DNA of 64,000 nt, taken from the NCBI RefSeq assembly GCF_029867415.1, contig NC_081185.1:120259987-120323986 (forward strand), written 5' to 3'. The position numbers were made by a program, and so were the translations under genes. Positions 1-11,589 of this stretch are shown one piece after another. Origin of the DNA: Vicia villosa (taxonomy: Eukaryota > Streptophyta > Magnoliopsida > Fabales > Fabaceae). Numbering within the stretch: position 1 is the stretch's first letter; the number at the start of each line of letters is the position of its first letter. The notes below the pieces were generated by a model. That model saw only the letters and a program-made list of their open reading frames with translations, had not been told where the DNA came from and searched no databases.

Positions 1-614
1 TAGAGAAGACATAAATCAAAGAAAGAAAAAATGATTTTGGATTGAAATAAGCACTTTTTATAAGTGTTTTTGGAGATGAAAAGTTATTTTTACGTTGCTG
101 CACACAAAATTTACATCACTGCATTCTCTTTCCTTCCTCATGGTTACTTCTTTTATTTATTTTTCTTTAATTTTTAATTAAATGGTGAAATGTCATTTCT
201 TACTTGATTTGAAAAATTCAATATAAAAATAATTAAGATTATTTTTATTAATTATTATTGTTAATTAAGAGTCGTTAGTTTTAATTATTAAGATTTAGTT
301 TTTTTAATAAATAAAGTGAAAGGTTTTAATTTTCCCACTTTATTTTTCTAAACTCTTAACTTTTCATTTTTCTACATTACTCTTACTTTATTTTTTTTTG
401 AAAAAGAAAAAAAAATATATGAGAAATAGAAAGTGGAAAAGTTTAATTACAGAGCATTCCATTGAGAGAGATATATTTTGTTTATTTTTTATTTTTATTA
501 AATATTTTGTTATATTATATGAGTATAGAATGAGTATTATCTTCTAAATATTGCTTTAAAAATTTAGGGTGTTATTATATATATTAATTTTTAATATATA
601 AGACCATCAAATTA
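1..614. other. AT-rich intergenic DNA
   Basis: Very AT-rich sequence with poly-A/T runs and no open frame of note on either strand. I see no RNA gene or repeat structure here. Confidence 0.6.
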
Positions 615-3600
615 TCTACTATCTATATAAGAAAATCAATAGCCGATTTAAGGTGATTTTTCATACCCTAATTATCTCATTAATCTCTAAACAATTCTTA
701 GGGTCTATATCAATAATGACATTAATCCGCAGAATCTTTTTACGGCTATATAATTAACATTCTTAATTATTTGTTTTTTTCCAAAAATTGCAATTGTCTT
801 TTGGTATTGAATGAGAATATGAAAAATGAATGAGAATATGAAAAAAAAAGACAATAATTGAATGAGAATATGAAAATATTAATTGAATGATAATAAGAAA
901 AATATTTATTCAATGATAATAAGAAATCGGAAGGCAATAATTTTTTATAAATGAATATTTTACATGGACAATAACAATAGGTGAATACACAAAAATCACA
1001 AGATCATTTTGGTCCTATAAAAATTGATTTAATAAATTAAGTATGATTTTTTATAAATTTATCTTAAAAAAATATCATAAATTAAAAGAAAATAATTATA
1101 TTTAATATTATGACTTAATACAAGAAAAAAAATACTTAACTCCTTCTAATAAGAATTTCTGATGATTAATTTTGATTTCAAACTAATAGATAAAAAATAT
1201 TTATTTAATATTTGATCTAAATTATCTTAAAATAATTGGAATATTCTTACATTACCAAAATATAATATGGTATAATCCTTTTTTTTTTAATTTTCGTATA
1301 TATGTAATTCATATAAATACTTATTAATAAAACGTTAAATTAATTAATTCAATTTTATTTGGATTTTCAAATTTGTTTTTGATTTAGAGTGTCAATTTTA
1401 TAGGCAACAATAATTTGTTTCTATAAAAATTGTTTCAATCAATTAAATATGATTTCTTTTATAAATTTTTTAAGCAAAAATATCATATACCTAATAAAAA
1501 ATGATATATATTATTATTACATGATACAAATAAAAATAAAATTGACATGAAAAAATGTTAGCATTTATTTATGATAAGATGTTAACATTTATTCTAAAAG
1601 TTGATACATATATTTGTTTTTATTAAAAAACATGAGAAAATTATGATTGATGAATAAACAAATTTTTTTTATGAAAGACACAAATTTATTTCTTTTTTAT
1701 ATTTAAAACAAAAGGCCAAGATATCAACTATTATATATTTATTTACTATTTATAAAAATATTATATATAAGTAGTGTACATCCTCATATTTAATTCTTTA
1801 AAAAAAACTTTTAATATATTTAATTGAAAAAAAATGGGTATATGAATTTCACTGGAGAGTTTAAAATTGGGATTGCAATTTTCTCATGTAAAATTTCAAA
1901 AGGAAGGATAAGATTTCACGGGAGAGTTTGACTACGATTCTCTCCTATAAAAATTTCACCAAAAATAAAGTGTCTTCATGGTTCGGAGGACCATCTTAAA
2001 TTCCAATAAATTAAATATATGATTCACTGAAGTTCAATGGAGAGTTAAAAAAGGATTAGGATTTGATTTAATTCATAAATTAAATATGATTTTTCAATTT
2101 ATTTATTTCAATCTAAATTAAAAATTAACTACACACAAATAATTATAAAATGCATTAAATTATTACGTGCCAAATATTTACGTTCCAATTAAATTGTTAC
2201 CATTTTTATTATGTGACTCTTTACGTGCCAAATATTTATGTTTCAAATAATTCAATCATGCTTTGTTTCTTTTTCCAATTTAATTATTTTGATTCTCAAT
2301 GTTAATTGTAGCTAACGAATCTTAAATGCATTATTACTTTAAATATTAATCATATATATATAATCATATTTGACCTAAAGTCTTTTTCCAAACCCTATTA
2401 TACTTCCAACAGTTTTTCTCGGTTAAAGAAATTAACCTTTTGAATTCCCACTCTATTCATTCATCAAATTTTTGTTTCGATTTATAGTAGATTTATGATT
2501 CACACCAACCTCTGCGTTTGGTTTACTTGCCTTTTATTTATTAATGTATTTTTTTCAGTGACAAAGAGTAGAAAATTTGACTACATCAAGGACATTAACA
2601 AAAAAAAAAAAAGTGGAGATGGTTCGATGGGAGAACAGTCTCATTTTTCATTAAATTTTCGTAATAATCAACCTTAAGAGTTTATTAATAACAATTATAC
2701 ATTAATCAACCTAATAAAAATATTATGTTGAGTTAACAGCCCCAAATTATTAATCATAGAAATAATAATATTTTTAAAATTGATATATAATAATAATAAT
2801 ATCTCTAAAAGTTATTTATGGCTAAAAAAATTCACACGATTAATTTTTTTTTGTTTTCCAATCCTAATTTATTTAATAAAATATTAAATAGTTTTATTTT
2901 ATTTTATCGCAATAAAGGACCAATAGAGGTAGATTTTAGTTGTAGTAGGTTTTAGTTGTAGGTGGTAATAATTAATAGTCTTTTTTAATTAGAAGTTTGA
3001 AGAAAATGTCATTGCGAATATGTAGTTTTACGTGATAATAATTAGTTTTCTTTTTTAACATTTGCAATTATTAATATTTTTTAAGAAATAATTGATCTAC
3101 TATTATAATAACTACTATCATAATAAGAAAATCGATGTCTACCAAAATTAATTTCATGTCCAAGTTTAAACAAATATTTTAATCCGATTTTCATGCCTTC
3201 AATTGTCTTTTTTCATCATCAACTCATATTAGCATGCCTTATGTCTTTAATATTTGCCAATAAATAATAAAAACAATCATTATTTCTTTTGCATTCTACA
3301 AGTTTTCCAATCAATTCCAATATCTAAAAGTAATCATTACAGTTAATTAATCATAAAAAAGTGAAATTCATATAACTCTCTACCTTCCATACAATATCAA
3401 CAAATATATAGTACCTTGACATAATTCAAATTCAAATAGAGGAATCAATATAAAATAATTGTAAATAAACATACAAAAAAGATTTTGTATAGAATTAAAA
3501 ATTAAAAATTAAATGCATATAACACCTTTCAATACGCATTATTGTATCTTTCCCATTGAAAATAGTTGACATTACTTCTAATTTATATTCATTTCTTTAA

Positions 3601-4096
3601 TATCTATAAAAAAATATTTGACATTAATTCTAATTTATATTCATTTCATTAAATATATCAAATATAAAGAAAGAGTTGGTATATAAATCTTTTTCTGTGA
3701 AGATTATAAATAAAATTATACGTTATTTTTTATTTAATAAATGTTCTATTTTTGTTATTGGATATGCAATTTGAATTAAATATTTTTGCTGTTTTTATTT
3801 CATTACATTAGTATTTTTGATTCGGTATGAGTAGCTAACATAAATATGAGAATTTAACGACATATATGTGATAAGTAACATTAATATTAACAATATACAT
3901 CTTTTGTACAAATTTTTCTTTGGTAAATCAAATTAAATATATATATTTAAAGTTAAATAATGAGATTTAAATGTGTTGCATTGAATTATAATATGTCATT
4001 TCATTATTTTTTGTTTCTTGACTTATATAGATGTTATAATTTTTTTTGCAATTTTTTATTTTGATAATTTGAATTTGCAATTTGAATCATGCTCAT

Positions 4097-4217
4097 AAAA
4101 AGGCGGGTAGACATACTAGGGGTGGGAGCCCATAAAAATTGTTGATAATGTGCGTCTGCAGAAAAAAAGGCGGGTAGACATACTAGGGGTGGGAGCCCAT
4201 AAAAATTGTTGATAATG
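4097..4217 (+). repeat. Two-copy tandem repeat, period 67 bp
   Basis: A 54-bp block beginning AAAAAGGCGGGTAGACATAC is present at 4097-4150 and again, without visible change, at 4164-4217, separated by 13 bp. It is GC-richer than its surroundings and lies about 330 bp inside the Helitron 3' end. Confidence 0.9.
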
Positions 4218-4518
4218 ATAGTACATAATAACTACATTATCTCAATTTTTATTTATTTTTTTACTTTTTATCAAGAACTATATTTTTTCAGAGTTAAAAT
4301 TTTAATCAACAATAATAATTAATTATCTCTAATATTATTTTAATTTTTATCCAACATAAATATCATCATTGAAAACAACTACAAATTGATAAATTAAATT
4401 AATATTGATATGATAATCATCATTGAAGAAATTATTTCGCTTAATTAATATATATTTTAATATAATTCTTTAACCATAACCATATTATATTTATTTAATA
4501 TTTATACCGACTTTACGT

Positions 4519-4549
4519 GACCCGTGCGGGCGCACGAGTCCTTTACTAG
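4519..4549 (+). other. Helitron 3' terminal hairpin and CTAG end
   Basis: GACCCGTGC (4519-4527) pairs with GCACGAGTC (4532-4540) over 9 bp with one mismatch and a 4-nt loop. CTTTACTAG follows and ends at 4549. This is the canonical plant Helitron terminator layout. Confidence 0.75.
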
Positions 4550-6780
4550 TTTTATTTAAAAAATAGACTACATGCTTTTTTGGATAAACTAAAAACCTAT
4601 AGAAAAAGTATTTCAGGTTTGCGCCTTCATTTCTCAACAACTATACCTTTTACTTTTATTTTTAAAAAAAAACAACCCATTGCTTCGGTTGAACAAGCAA
4701 TCTATGGGAAATGTATTCCCACGGTTGAGTTGCAAACTAATAGAAAAAGCTTCATCTACCCCCTTAATTGTCCAACCTAATGGATAGGAAACCCCTAATT
4801 AATGTTAATCATTATTCTTCGATTTTTTGTCTAATTAATAAGAAAAATCTATCCATAACTTATTTCTAGAACATAATGTTATTCCATTCATTCACAAAAT
4901 ACAATCAAAACTTAATGAGCCCTAAACGTAACTTCATCTTCTATTTCGAAACTTCATCTTCTTCACTAAACGAAACTCAAAACTTCATTTCTCCATTAAA
5001 CAACTCCAAAATAATATTTCTTCTCTAAACTAGTTTTGAAACTTCATCTGCTCAACTTGAATGCCATTACTACCACTCAAAGCAAAAGGATCGAAACTTG
5101 AAACAAAGGAAAGGGAGCAAAATTCAAATAGCAAGGAAAAGGAAACGAAACTTGAACCTAAGCTTCATACACCTTTGTCTTTGTCTCTTCATCACGTTTT
5201 CTTTACGTAAATGCTTTCTCATGCATGTAACTTAGCATTAATGTTAGATTTTTCAATTTTTTGGTGTAGATTTATTACAATGTGAACTAACCATGTTTTT
5301 ATATTACAATATGACTTGGCAAAGTTTTGAACTTAAAAAGGTTTTCAACGTTTTGTTCATGCATGTAATTTAGCCTCTCTTTTTTTAATGGTACGAAGAA
5401 GCGGCCATTACGGCCCACCTGTAACGGACATTACGATTGAATTTCCCCAATGACAAAACCCCCACTCTCATTAAATTTGTGTAGATTTGTGTAGGCTTTT
5501 CATTTGTGTAGTTTACATTTTAATTATGATTCTATTTGTATTGAGTTTATTATTTATTTCACTATATTTTATAGTGATTGATGAATTTGATTCTTCTAAA
5601 GTTAGTGCAACATCAAGTGAGTAAATCAAATTGTTTTTATTCAAAATGCATGATTCGTTACTTATGATATACTTGTAATTTCCACTCTTAATTCATTGGT
5701 AGACTTTTCTATCTAAAGTGATTTCATGAGTAACTTACCTATTTCAATAAATGATGAGTCATTCATGCTTAATTGGAACAATGTTTGTCAAGTTAAAAAA
5801 ATTATTTAAATTTACAAACATAACCTACTAAAATAATTCAAGGCTTAAGTCTGGTCTATAATTTGTAAAATATTTATTTTTAAAATTGAGTCTGATCTTT
5901 TTAAATATCTTATTGACCTATTAACCTAGATAATAGCCTATTTCATTTAAACATTTAAATAAACAATTTAATTATGTTTAAATAGACTAACTAATTAAAA
6001 AAAAAAACAATGAGTCTAAATATTTATTTGTATTGACTTATCTGAATTTTCCTAATAACATAAATATTGTGAACTATTTTATTTTTTAGTATTTATGAAA
6101 ACAATTATGACATTTTTCATAAGATTTTTTAATATAAATATATCAAAATAACTAAACTTTAATTTTATATTTTAATTCAAAATACAAAATAATAATAATA
6201 AATTTATTCATATTTATTTAAATATCCTAAATTGGTTATATCAATAATAAATGTATTCATATTTATTTAAATAGTTAAAAAAAAATTTGTTTTTCTATTG
6301 CATGTAGCCTAATCTTTTCATCTAAATAGTCTTTAAAAAAAGTCAACTTTTTCTATAGGTCATATCCCCAGGTAATTGACCTAAACTACTCCCACCCCTT
6401 TCTCCAACCATTAAACTTTATAAGCTCCAAAGATTATAATGAAGCTTAGCACACTTTTAGATCCCATTGGGGATGTTTATTAAGGATGCTTTATATTGCA
6501 TATATTCTTACCAATGAGCAACAGAGTCAAGCTATAAACAGAACTTCTCTAATCAAAGTTCAATCCTAATCAAGCAATAGTATCCAAAAAGATTTGGCCC
6601 TTTGTATTTATTCCTTCATCTGTATATATATTTCAACTCTTTTTGTGTACAGTGACATAAAAACGTATCAAATCAAAGGAAGGAAAATAAAAGCAAATCC
6701 AGACACACAGAACAGAATAATGTTGATATGACCCAATATTCTTTTCACCTCTATCTCATAGCAAGGGACAACCATGCATG
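4550..6780. other. Intergenic DNA, no gene recognised
   Basis: AT-rich. 4920-5060 contains several degenerate 'AAACTTCATCTTC'-like words. No conserved protein, tRNA or LTR end is visible. The last few hundred bases are the upstream region of the MIR477 candidate. Confidence 0.5.
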
Positions 6781-6782
6781 TC

Positions 6783-6790
6783 TATAAATA
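6783..6790 (+). promoter_or_regulatory. TATA box of the MIR477 candidate
   Basis: TATAAATA in the context TGTCTATAAATATAACC. A start site 25-35 bp downstream would fall near 6815, just before the hairpin base at 6832, which suits a pol II pri-miRNA. Confidence 0.55.
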
Positions 6791-6831
6791 TAACCCCAAC
6801 TGTATATTTCTTTATACATAAACTAAGATTG

Positions 6832-6931
6832 ATTGAGGAACTTTCATGTTCCCTCAAAGGCTTCCAGTATTCATTCAGTCATATATTACTTGAATGCTGG
6901 AAGGTTTTGTAGGAACTTGATAGCTTCTTCT
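6832..6931 (+). ncRNA. MIR477: miR477-family microRNA precursor
   Basis: The stretch folds into one long stem-loop. The 5' arm 6833-6873 pairs with 6891-6931 around a 17-nt loop, with only scattered single or double mismatches and G-U pairs. The candidate mature strand is 6849-6869, beginning TTCCCTCAAAGGCTTCC, the recognisable miR477-5p core. The star strand would be about 6895-6915. Pairing across the mature strand has about three mismatched positions (6853, 6854, 6860) and no large bulge, as expected for DCL1 substrates. A TATA box lies about 45 bp upstream. The locus is tail-to-tail with the minus-strand M50B gene. Reported miR477 targets differ between species, so none is assigned. What is seen: the fold and the core match. 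What is inferred: expression and processing. Confidence 0.8.
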
Positions 6932-6934
6932 ATG

Positions 6935-7605
6935 TGAATATTGAGTAATAAGCCTATTCATTTTATAATATTTTATCTATCAGCTTTTGGTTTTCCCTGA
7001 GACCGACTGTCATCCTAAGGTTTTCGGTGAATCAAAACACTCTGAAACAAAGTGATGGATTCTCCTTCCTTTTCTTCCTAACTCAGATACAGAGTCTTAA
7101 AGTACTAAGTTGTATTTCACAGAGTATAAATCAGCTTCAATAATTCGACTCATGAGCCAGTTTCATATACAAAAGCAATCATATACCAAGCAACCCAAAT
7201 ATAGGCTGCAAAGAATGATGTCATGGGAGTAAAATGGAGAGAGTAAACTCCCAGCAGTAAAAAAATGCATGTCTAGAACAAAAAAAAAATCAATATACAA
7301 AGCATAAAAATAGAAAGAGTCAAGGTCATGCTAGCACCGAACTGCTTGGATACTAATTTCCCAATCTGTAAATGTAAAGAACAGGAGTTACTAAGAATGT
7401 ATATTTATTGGTGCATAGATATGAAGAATTATGTTTAGATTTTAGATAGGAGAAATAGGAAGCACTCACTTTTCATACGACAGTTGTCAATGTCTTTACA
7501 TTCTTTACGCTGAATGGTTATCTGCCATCAATCAATGCATTTTTAACCGAGGTGGTTATGGAAATAATTGTATAGAAATCATGTCACAGAAGTTATAGAT
7601 TTACC
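6935..7605 (-). other. Likely 3' UTR region of the M50B gene, possibly spliced
   Basis: Downstream of the TGA at 7606-7608 a consensus donor (GAG|GTAAAT) follows almost immediately. An acceptor GGCAG| precedes a short segment 7470-7521 that ends at a GTGAGTG donor. Another acceptor, TTTACAG|, lies before 7365. This suggests a multi-intron 3' UTR. The polyadenylation site is not resolved, and the transcript end approaches the convergent MIR477 locus. Confidence 0.4.
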
Positions 7606-10598
7606 TCATGATAATATGACCAGTCCAAGGTACAGAGATGCGCAAAGAAATACAAATGATATCATCCCCCTAAAAGTGGAATACATTATAGAAAGGAATG
7701 TCAATGATGAATAGTTAAAAACAAAATTAGTGCATGCTAACTATTTCACTATGCCTCCTACTGCTATACTATTACTAAAGCTTCAAGAAACTTCTTACAA
7801 AATCGAAACACGCATCATAAATAATGGGTTTTATTTATTAGAGAATAATGCGTGTTAAAAATATTCCAATTTCAATCATATAACTAAAACCAGTAAATTT
7901 TGGCCCAAAAGGATTTATTTTTTTGTATTGAAGTATGTTTCCATAAGGCGAAACTCACCAAATAACTCCCCATCCAAAACCATTACAAGGGCATGGGCAG
8001 ACTTCCGCAAACTTCTCAGCATCACTAGAGTTGACTCTTCTAGATATTAAATCATCATAAATATCTACACCATACAAATTTCAATCATATGATATAAGCG
8101 GCGTCAAGATATTTGTTATCCAAATTGAAAATAAAACTTTTAGAAGATGGTTGAAAGTATACCATAAACCGAAAACAAACTGTTCATCACACCTGAAAAC
8201 AGAATTTTAATTAGTTGTCCATACATTTCAAAGAAATAATCAAACTACTTGTAGGAGAAAGTTAAGAGGATGGGAACATACCAATGAAGAGAATGACATA
8301 GCGAAGGATATGGACTTTTGTTTTCTCTTGCAGAAGCCAAACCACAGCAATAAAAATAATAAATCCTGATATTCATTGATAAAGAAGCATAATGTCAGAA
8401 ACCTTGATGGTATATTCTTTCGTTGTTGACTTTATATTTGAGAAGATAAATCACTCACCAATACAGAGTCCTCGGAGTGTCCACTTTTTGGACAAAAGTA
8501 TGTTAATAAGGCAGAGAAAAATGGATAAAAGTCAGGAACAAGTATATTCAAAAGATTTTATAAAACAATTTCATTTCTGCAAGTATAAGCATCTTACGTT
8601 TTTAGCAATAAAGAGCACAATAACCAGAGCAGCAAGGAAGCAACCAGCGGCAATCCTTGCAGTGAGAATATTTGTGGAAGCAAGAATCAAAGCCATTCCC
8701 CAAAATGATGAACCAAGATCTAGAGGAAAACATATCATAAAAATGGTAGATCCAATTAAAAAGTGCTCTTATCAAATTCAAATTATATGCTTTTATGGTG
8801 TAGGTGTATGTGCTTCTATTCAAGGTTTGTAACATTGACATATCTATCAAACTCATTATTCTCTGGCACTAGGCATGTATGCAACTTCTCGTCAAAACCA
8901 TAGCTAACTATATAAGCTAACTAATAGCAGATGAACCTATAGCGGATAACTTAGTTGATAGAGGATAAGCTAACCGATTGAATTTGAAGTGTTTAATAAA
9001 ATTAGCAGTTGAACTAACTGTTAAATATAAAATCACATAAAAATATATTTTTATGCAATATTTAATGATGGTAACAATAGGAGGAAAAATGGTACACTAT
9101 TAGTTCAAATGCTACATGAAATAACATTTGAGAAAATGCTATAAGTTATCGAAAAACTACTATAAGTTTGTGAGGGAAGAACTGTTATCAAACAATTATA
9201 TTTTGACAATACTAGCTTATACGCTATAAAAACGGTTTGACCTTCCTAAACAAAGTCTGCATTCATCGGATGGTGCATAAATAACTAACACATAAACACT
9301 CACACAGATACCCAAACACAGAAATATAAACTGAATGAAAGTTATGGGAGAAAAGTGCATTACATCCAGCCGGCAAGATCACCCAGTATATTCCACCACG
9401 CGTCTGTGTCACCCCGCCCTCGTTTCCATGAACCTGGATACCCTCCACCTATTGGCATCAAACTAACAATGATTCAGAATGCAGAACAATGAGATAACAA
9501 GAAAACAACTTGCAGCAAAGTCAACTTGTGAAACTTTTCAGTTTTAATGTAACAAGACCATTGTGACCCGGTCAGCAGAAACCCACATAATGCTATTCCA
9601 AAGTTGAATGTATTTAAAAAAAAATGCTACACAACTTCACTTTTTTTAAGCATGCAGCATTGATGCATTAACATGATGTTGCAGACGAAAACAATCATCA
9701 AGAGTTGTCTACTTGTATCAGAAAATAGCATTAACCTCCTACATTTACAGTCTTACCTTGCCACAAGTGAGCAAACAGGCAATCGCATGACTCGCTTCGT
9801 GCAGAAACACAGTGATGAGCTTAAACGGCGTAAGCAGAAAAGTCCTCCATAGCTATTATCACCACAACAAAATATTAGCATAACATAACAAAATCAGTTG
9901 TATAGCCACTGTGATACATGTCATTATACCCAAAAACAAAAACAAAAACAAAAACTACATAACATAACATAACATAAACATCAATGGTTATTTAATCCAA
10001 AAAATATCTGAAACCTCATTGTCTTAACCAATAACAATTCAAATAGGATTTTACAAACTAAGGAGCTTCTTTTGACAAAGTCCATTGTCAAATGTCAAGT
10101 CAACCTAGTTAATCAGTTCAAACAACCAAGTAGTATTTAGTACTAATTCAAATTAGGTCATCCAATAGATCCATCAACCAAACTTTGATCTAGTCACAAC
10201 TAATCCAAGAAAAATTCCAAACAAAAATGCCATAACATATAAACCTCTTAGCTATCCAACCGCGCGATTCTCTCATGAAAAATTTACAATTTATGAAACT
10301 AAATGAAATCATATAAAGTAAAACATAGATTGCATTATGATTTACTACAATTCAAATCAATTAACAGTAAAATAGGATCATTAATTATGAATTACAGTAA
10401 AATTTGAACTAAATCCTCAATAATTAACTATAATTCAAATACCTAAAGTAATCATTTTTCCATTCTGGAAGCAAGAAAGAAAAATGGGTGTAGAGAGAGA
10501 AGTGGTACCAGGAGGATGACAACGGTGTAAACACCAACGAAAGCAATGAAGAGCTTCTGGTCGTGATCACAACAGTTCTTAAGCTCCCAGTTTGGCAT
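7606..10598 (-). CDS. Peptidase M50B-like membrane protein (nine exons)
   Basis: Complement of exons 10509-10598, 9757-9852, 9364-9448, 8598-8719, 8459-8483, 8282-8365, 8163-8192, 7959-8064 and 7606-7669. All eight introns are GT-AG and the phases join cleanly. The total is 702 nt, giving 233 aa plus TGA. The product starts MPNWELKNCCDHDQ and matches the plant peptidase M50B-like family (Arabidopsis At1g67060 type) along its whole length. Motifs: zinc-metalloprotease HEASH at residues 48-52, GGIYWVILPAG near 80-90, a second M50-like N-x6-D motif (N171 to D178), a Cys cluster CPCPC at 200-204, and several hydrophobic segments including the C-terminal one, so it is an integral membrane protein. 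The plant members' substrate is not known to me. The ATG at 10598 matches the conserved N-terminus. The reading frame is intact. It is the only clear host protein gene in the window. Confidence 0.93.
8890..9262. mobile_element. Possible degenerate MITE inside an M50B intron
   Basis: The long intron between the exons at 8719 and 9364 contains repeated AGCTTAT/ATAAGCT-type words (8905-8990 and 9205-9235) and a right edge reading GGTTTGACCTTCCTAAACAAAG, which resembles ends of legume hAT-type miniature elements. I could not define matching terminal repeats or a target duplication. Confidence 0.25.
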
Positions 10599-10890
10599 TG
10601 TTTGCTGTGTGATTAAACTGCAGAGATTGAAAAAACTGAACCTTTCAAGAAGAAATTGAGAATGATTTTTTGTTTTTTTTTTTAAATGAAGAGGTTTTTT
10701 TTTTTTTTTGAGTTGGTGGAAAAGGTAAGAGAAAATGGCAAAGAAAGATAATTTTTTGCTTAAAAAGAAAGAGAAATGAAAATAAGAGAAAGAGAAATAG
10801 AGTAAAGATTTTTGTACTATTTGATGGGTTGGGTAAGGCTTCGTCTCCAACGCGTAATAGTAAAGTCAAATTAAACAAATCAGTCATTAT
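10599..10890 (-). promoter_or_regulatory. 5' UTR and proximal promoter of the M50B gene
   Basis: On the minus strand this is a pyrimidine-rich leader (long CTTTTT/TTTCTC runs) directly before the ATG, typical of plant 5' UTRs. No convincing TATA box was found. Long open frames here come from the low-complexity tract and are not genes. Confidence 0.45.
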
Positions 10891-11023
10891 AGTTTTCTGT
10901 TCAACAAATTTCGAGAAAAGTACTAGGATTTTATATTTTTATTGGATTTGAAATTTTAAAATTTGAATGATTATTTTATATCAATGTTTTAAAAAATCAA
11001 ACTGATCGCAAAGTATTGAGTCA

Positions 11024-11371
11024 ATGGTAGGGATATTAAACATAAATGTCTGCCCTCTTTAATTTCTCTCTACAAAACTCGTAAAATTATAAGATGAGGC
11101 AGGAGCGAGTATGGTATAGGGCGCGACTTTTAAATTTAGGTCGGTCCTACAAAAAAAATGAGGGTGGGGCGAATCCACATGTACTATTTTTAGTATAAAA
11201 TTGTAAAAACGTATACTAATGCATGCATCAACTAAAAAATCCGCAAAAAAAGGAGTAGATTGTGCGAGCATATTATAAAGTGTGGGTCTAAAATGTTGAT
11301 CTGTCATGCGAAAAAGTGCGGGCAAAATAGGCAAGCACAACGGACCGGATTCGTTTTGTCACCCCTAATCA
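11024..11371. mobile_element. Possible hAT-like miniature element
   Basis: The right edge, read inward on the minus strand, is TTAGGGGTGACAAAACGAAT, a common start of plant hAT-type short elements. The left edge AGGGATATTAAAC is a weak inverted match. The flanks TCAATGGT and TCAATTGT could be an imperfect 8-bp target duplication, offset by two bases. The interior is GC-richer than the flanks and non-coding. Confidence 0.35.
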
Positions 11372-11589
11372 ATTGTCAGGTCGTACGACTATTAACGCGG
11401 TCTTTATTGAAAATATGTTATAATTTAATACTTAGAAATTCAAAATATATGTATGTAAAGAAATAAATATGTTATATATTTATTAGTTTTTTATTTGTAA
11501 TCGAAGAAGTTATCATTGTTCTATAGTAGAACAAGAGTTGATCAATAAATGAGGAGGCAGAGCTTGTTGCGGTGAACATGAACTTTCGA

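Larger units (their letters stand above)
615..4549 (+). mobile_element. Probable non-autonomous Helitron, about 3.9 kb
   Basis: The 3' end has the three Helitron hallmarks: a short GC-rich hairpin (4519-4540), a spacer of a few bases and a terminal CTAG at 4546-4549, followed by T. The proposed 5' end is a TC dinucleotide at 615-616, preceded by A and followed by TACTATCTATATAAGAAAAT, which resembles plant Helitron starts. Host A and T at the two edges fit insertion between A and T without a target duplication. The body is AT-rich and encodes no Rep/helicase, so it would need proteins supplied in trans. The 3' end is well supported. The 5' end is a pattern match and could lie elsewhere. Confidence 0.55.

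Noticed and set aside
2495..2677. 60-codon ORF with a hydrophobic N-terminus, possibly a secreted peptide (NCR-like)
   Set aside because: No cysteines, no recognisable mature peptide, and a poly-lysine run from an A tract, inside a transposon in AT-rich DNA. Most likely chance.
5401..5415. GGCCATTACGGCC, identical to the SfiI site of some cDNA-library adaptors, suggesting vector contamination
   Set aside because: The flanks read as ordinary genomic sequence and the rest of the adaptor is absent. Coincidence is likelier.
8392..8832. 146-codon plus-strand ORF across the M50B gene
   Set aside because: It is antisense to two conserved exons whose minus-strand splicing and protein family are clear.
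10452..10850. 132-codon minus ORF beginning METKPYPTH
   Set aside because: It reads through the low-complexity 5' UTR into exon 1 and on into intron 1. The real start is the internal Met of MPNWELKN.
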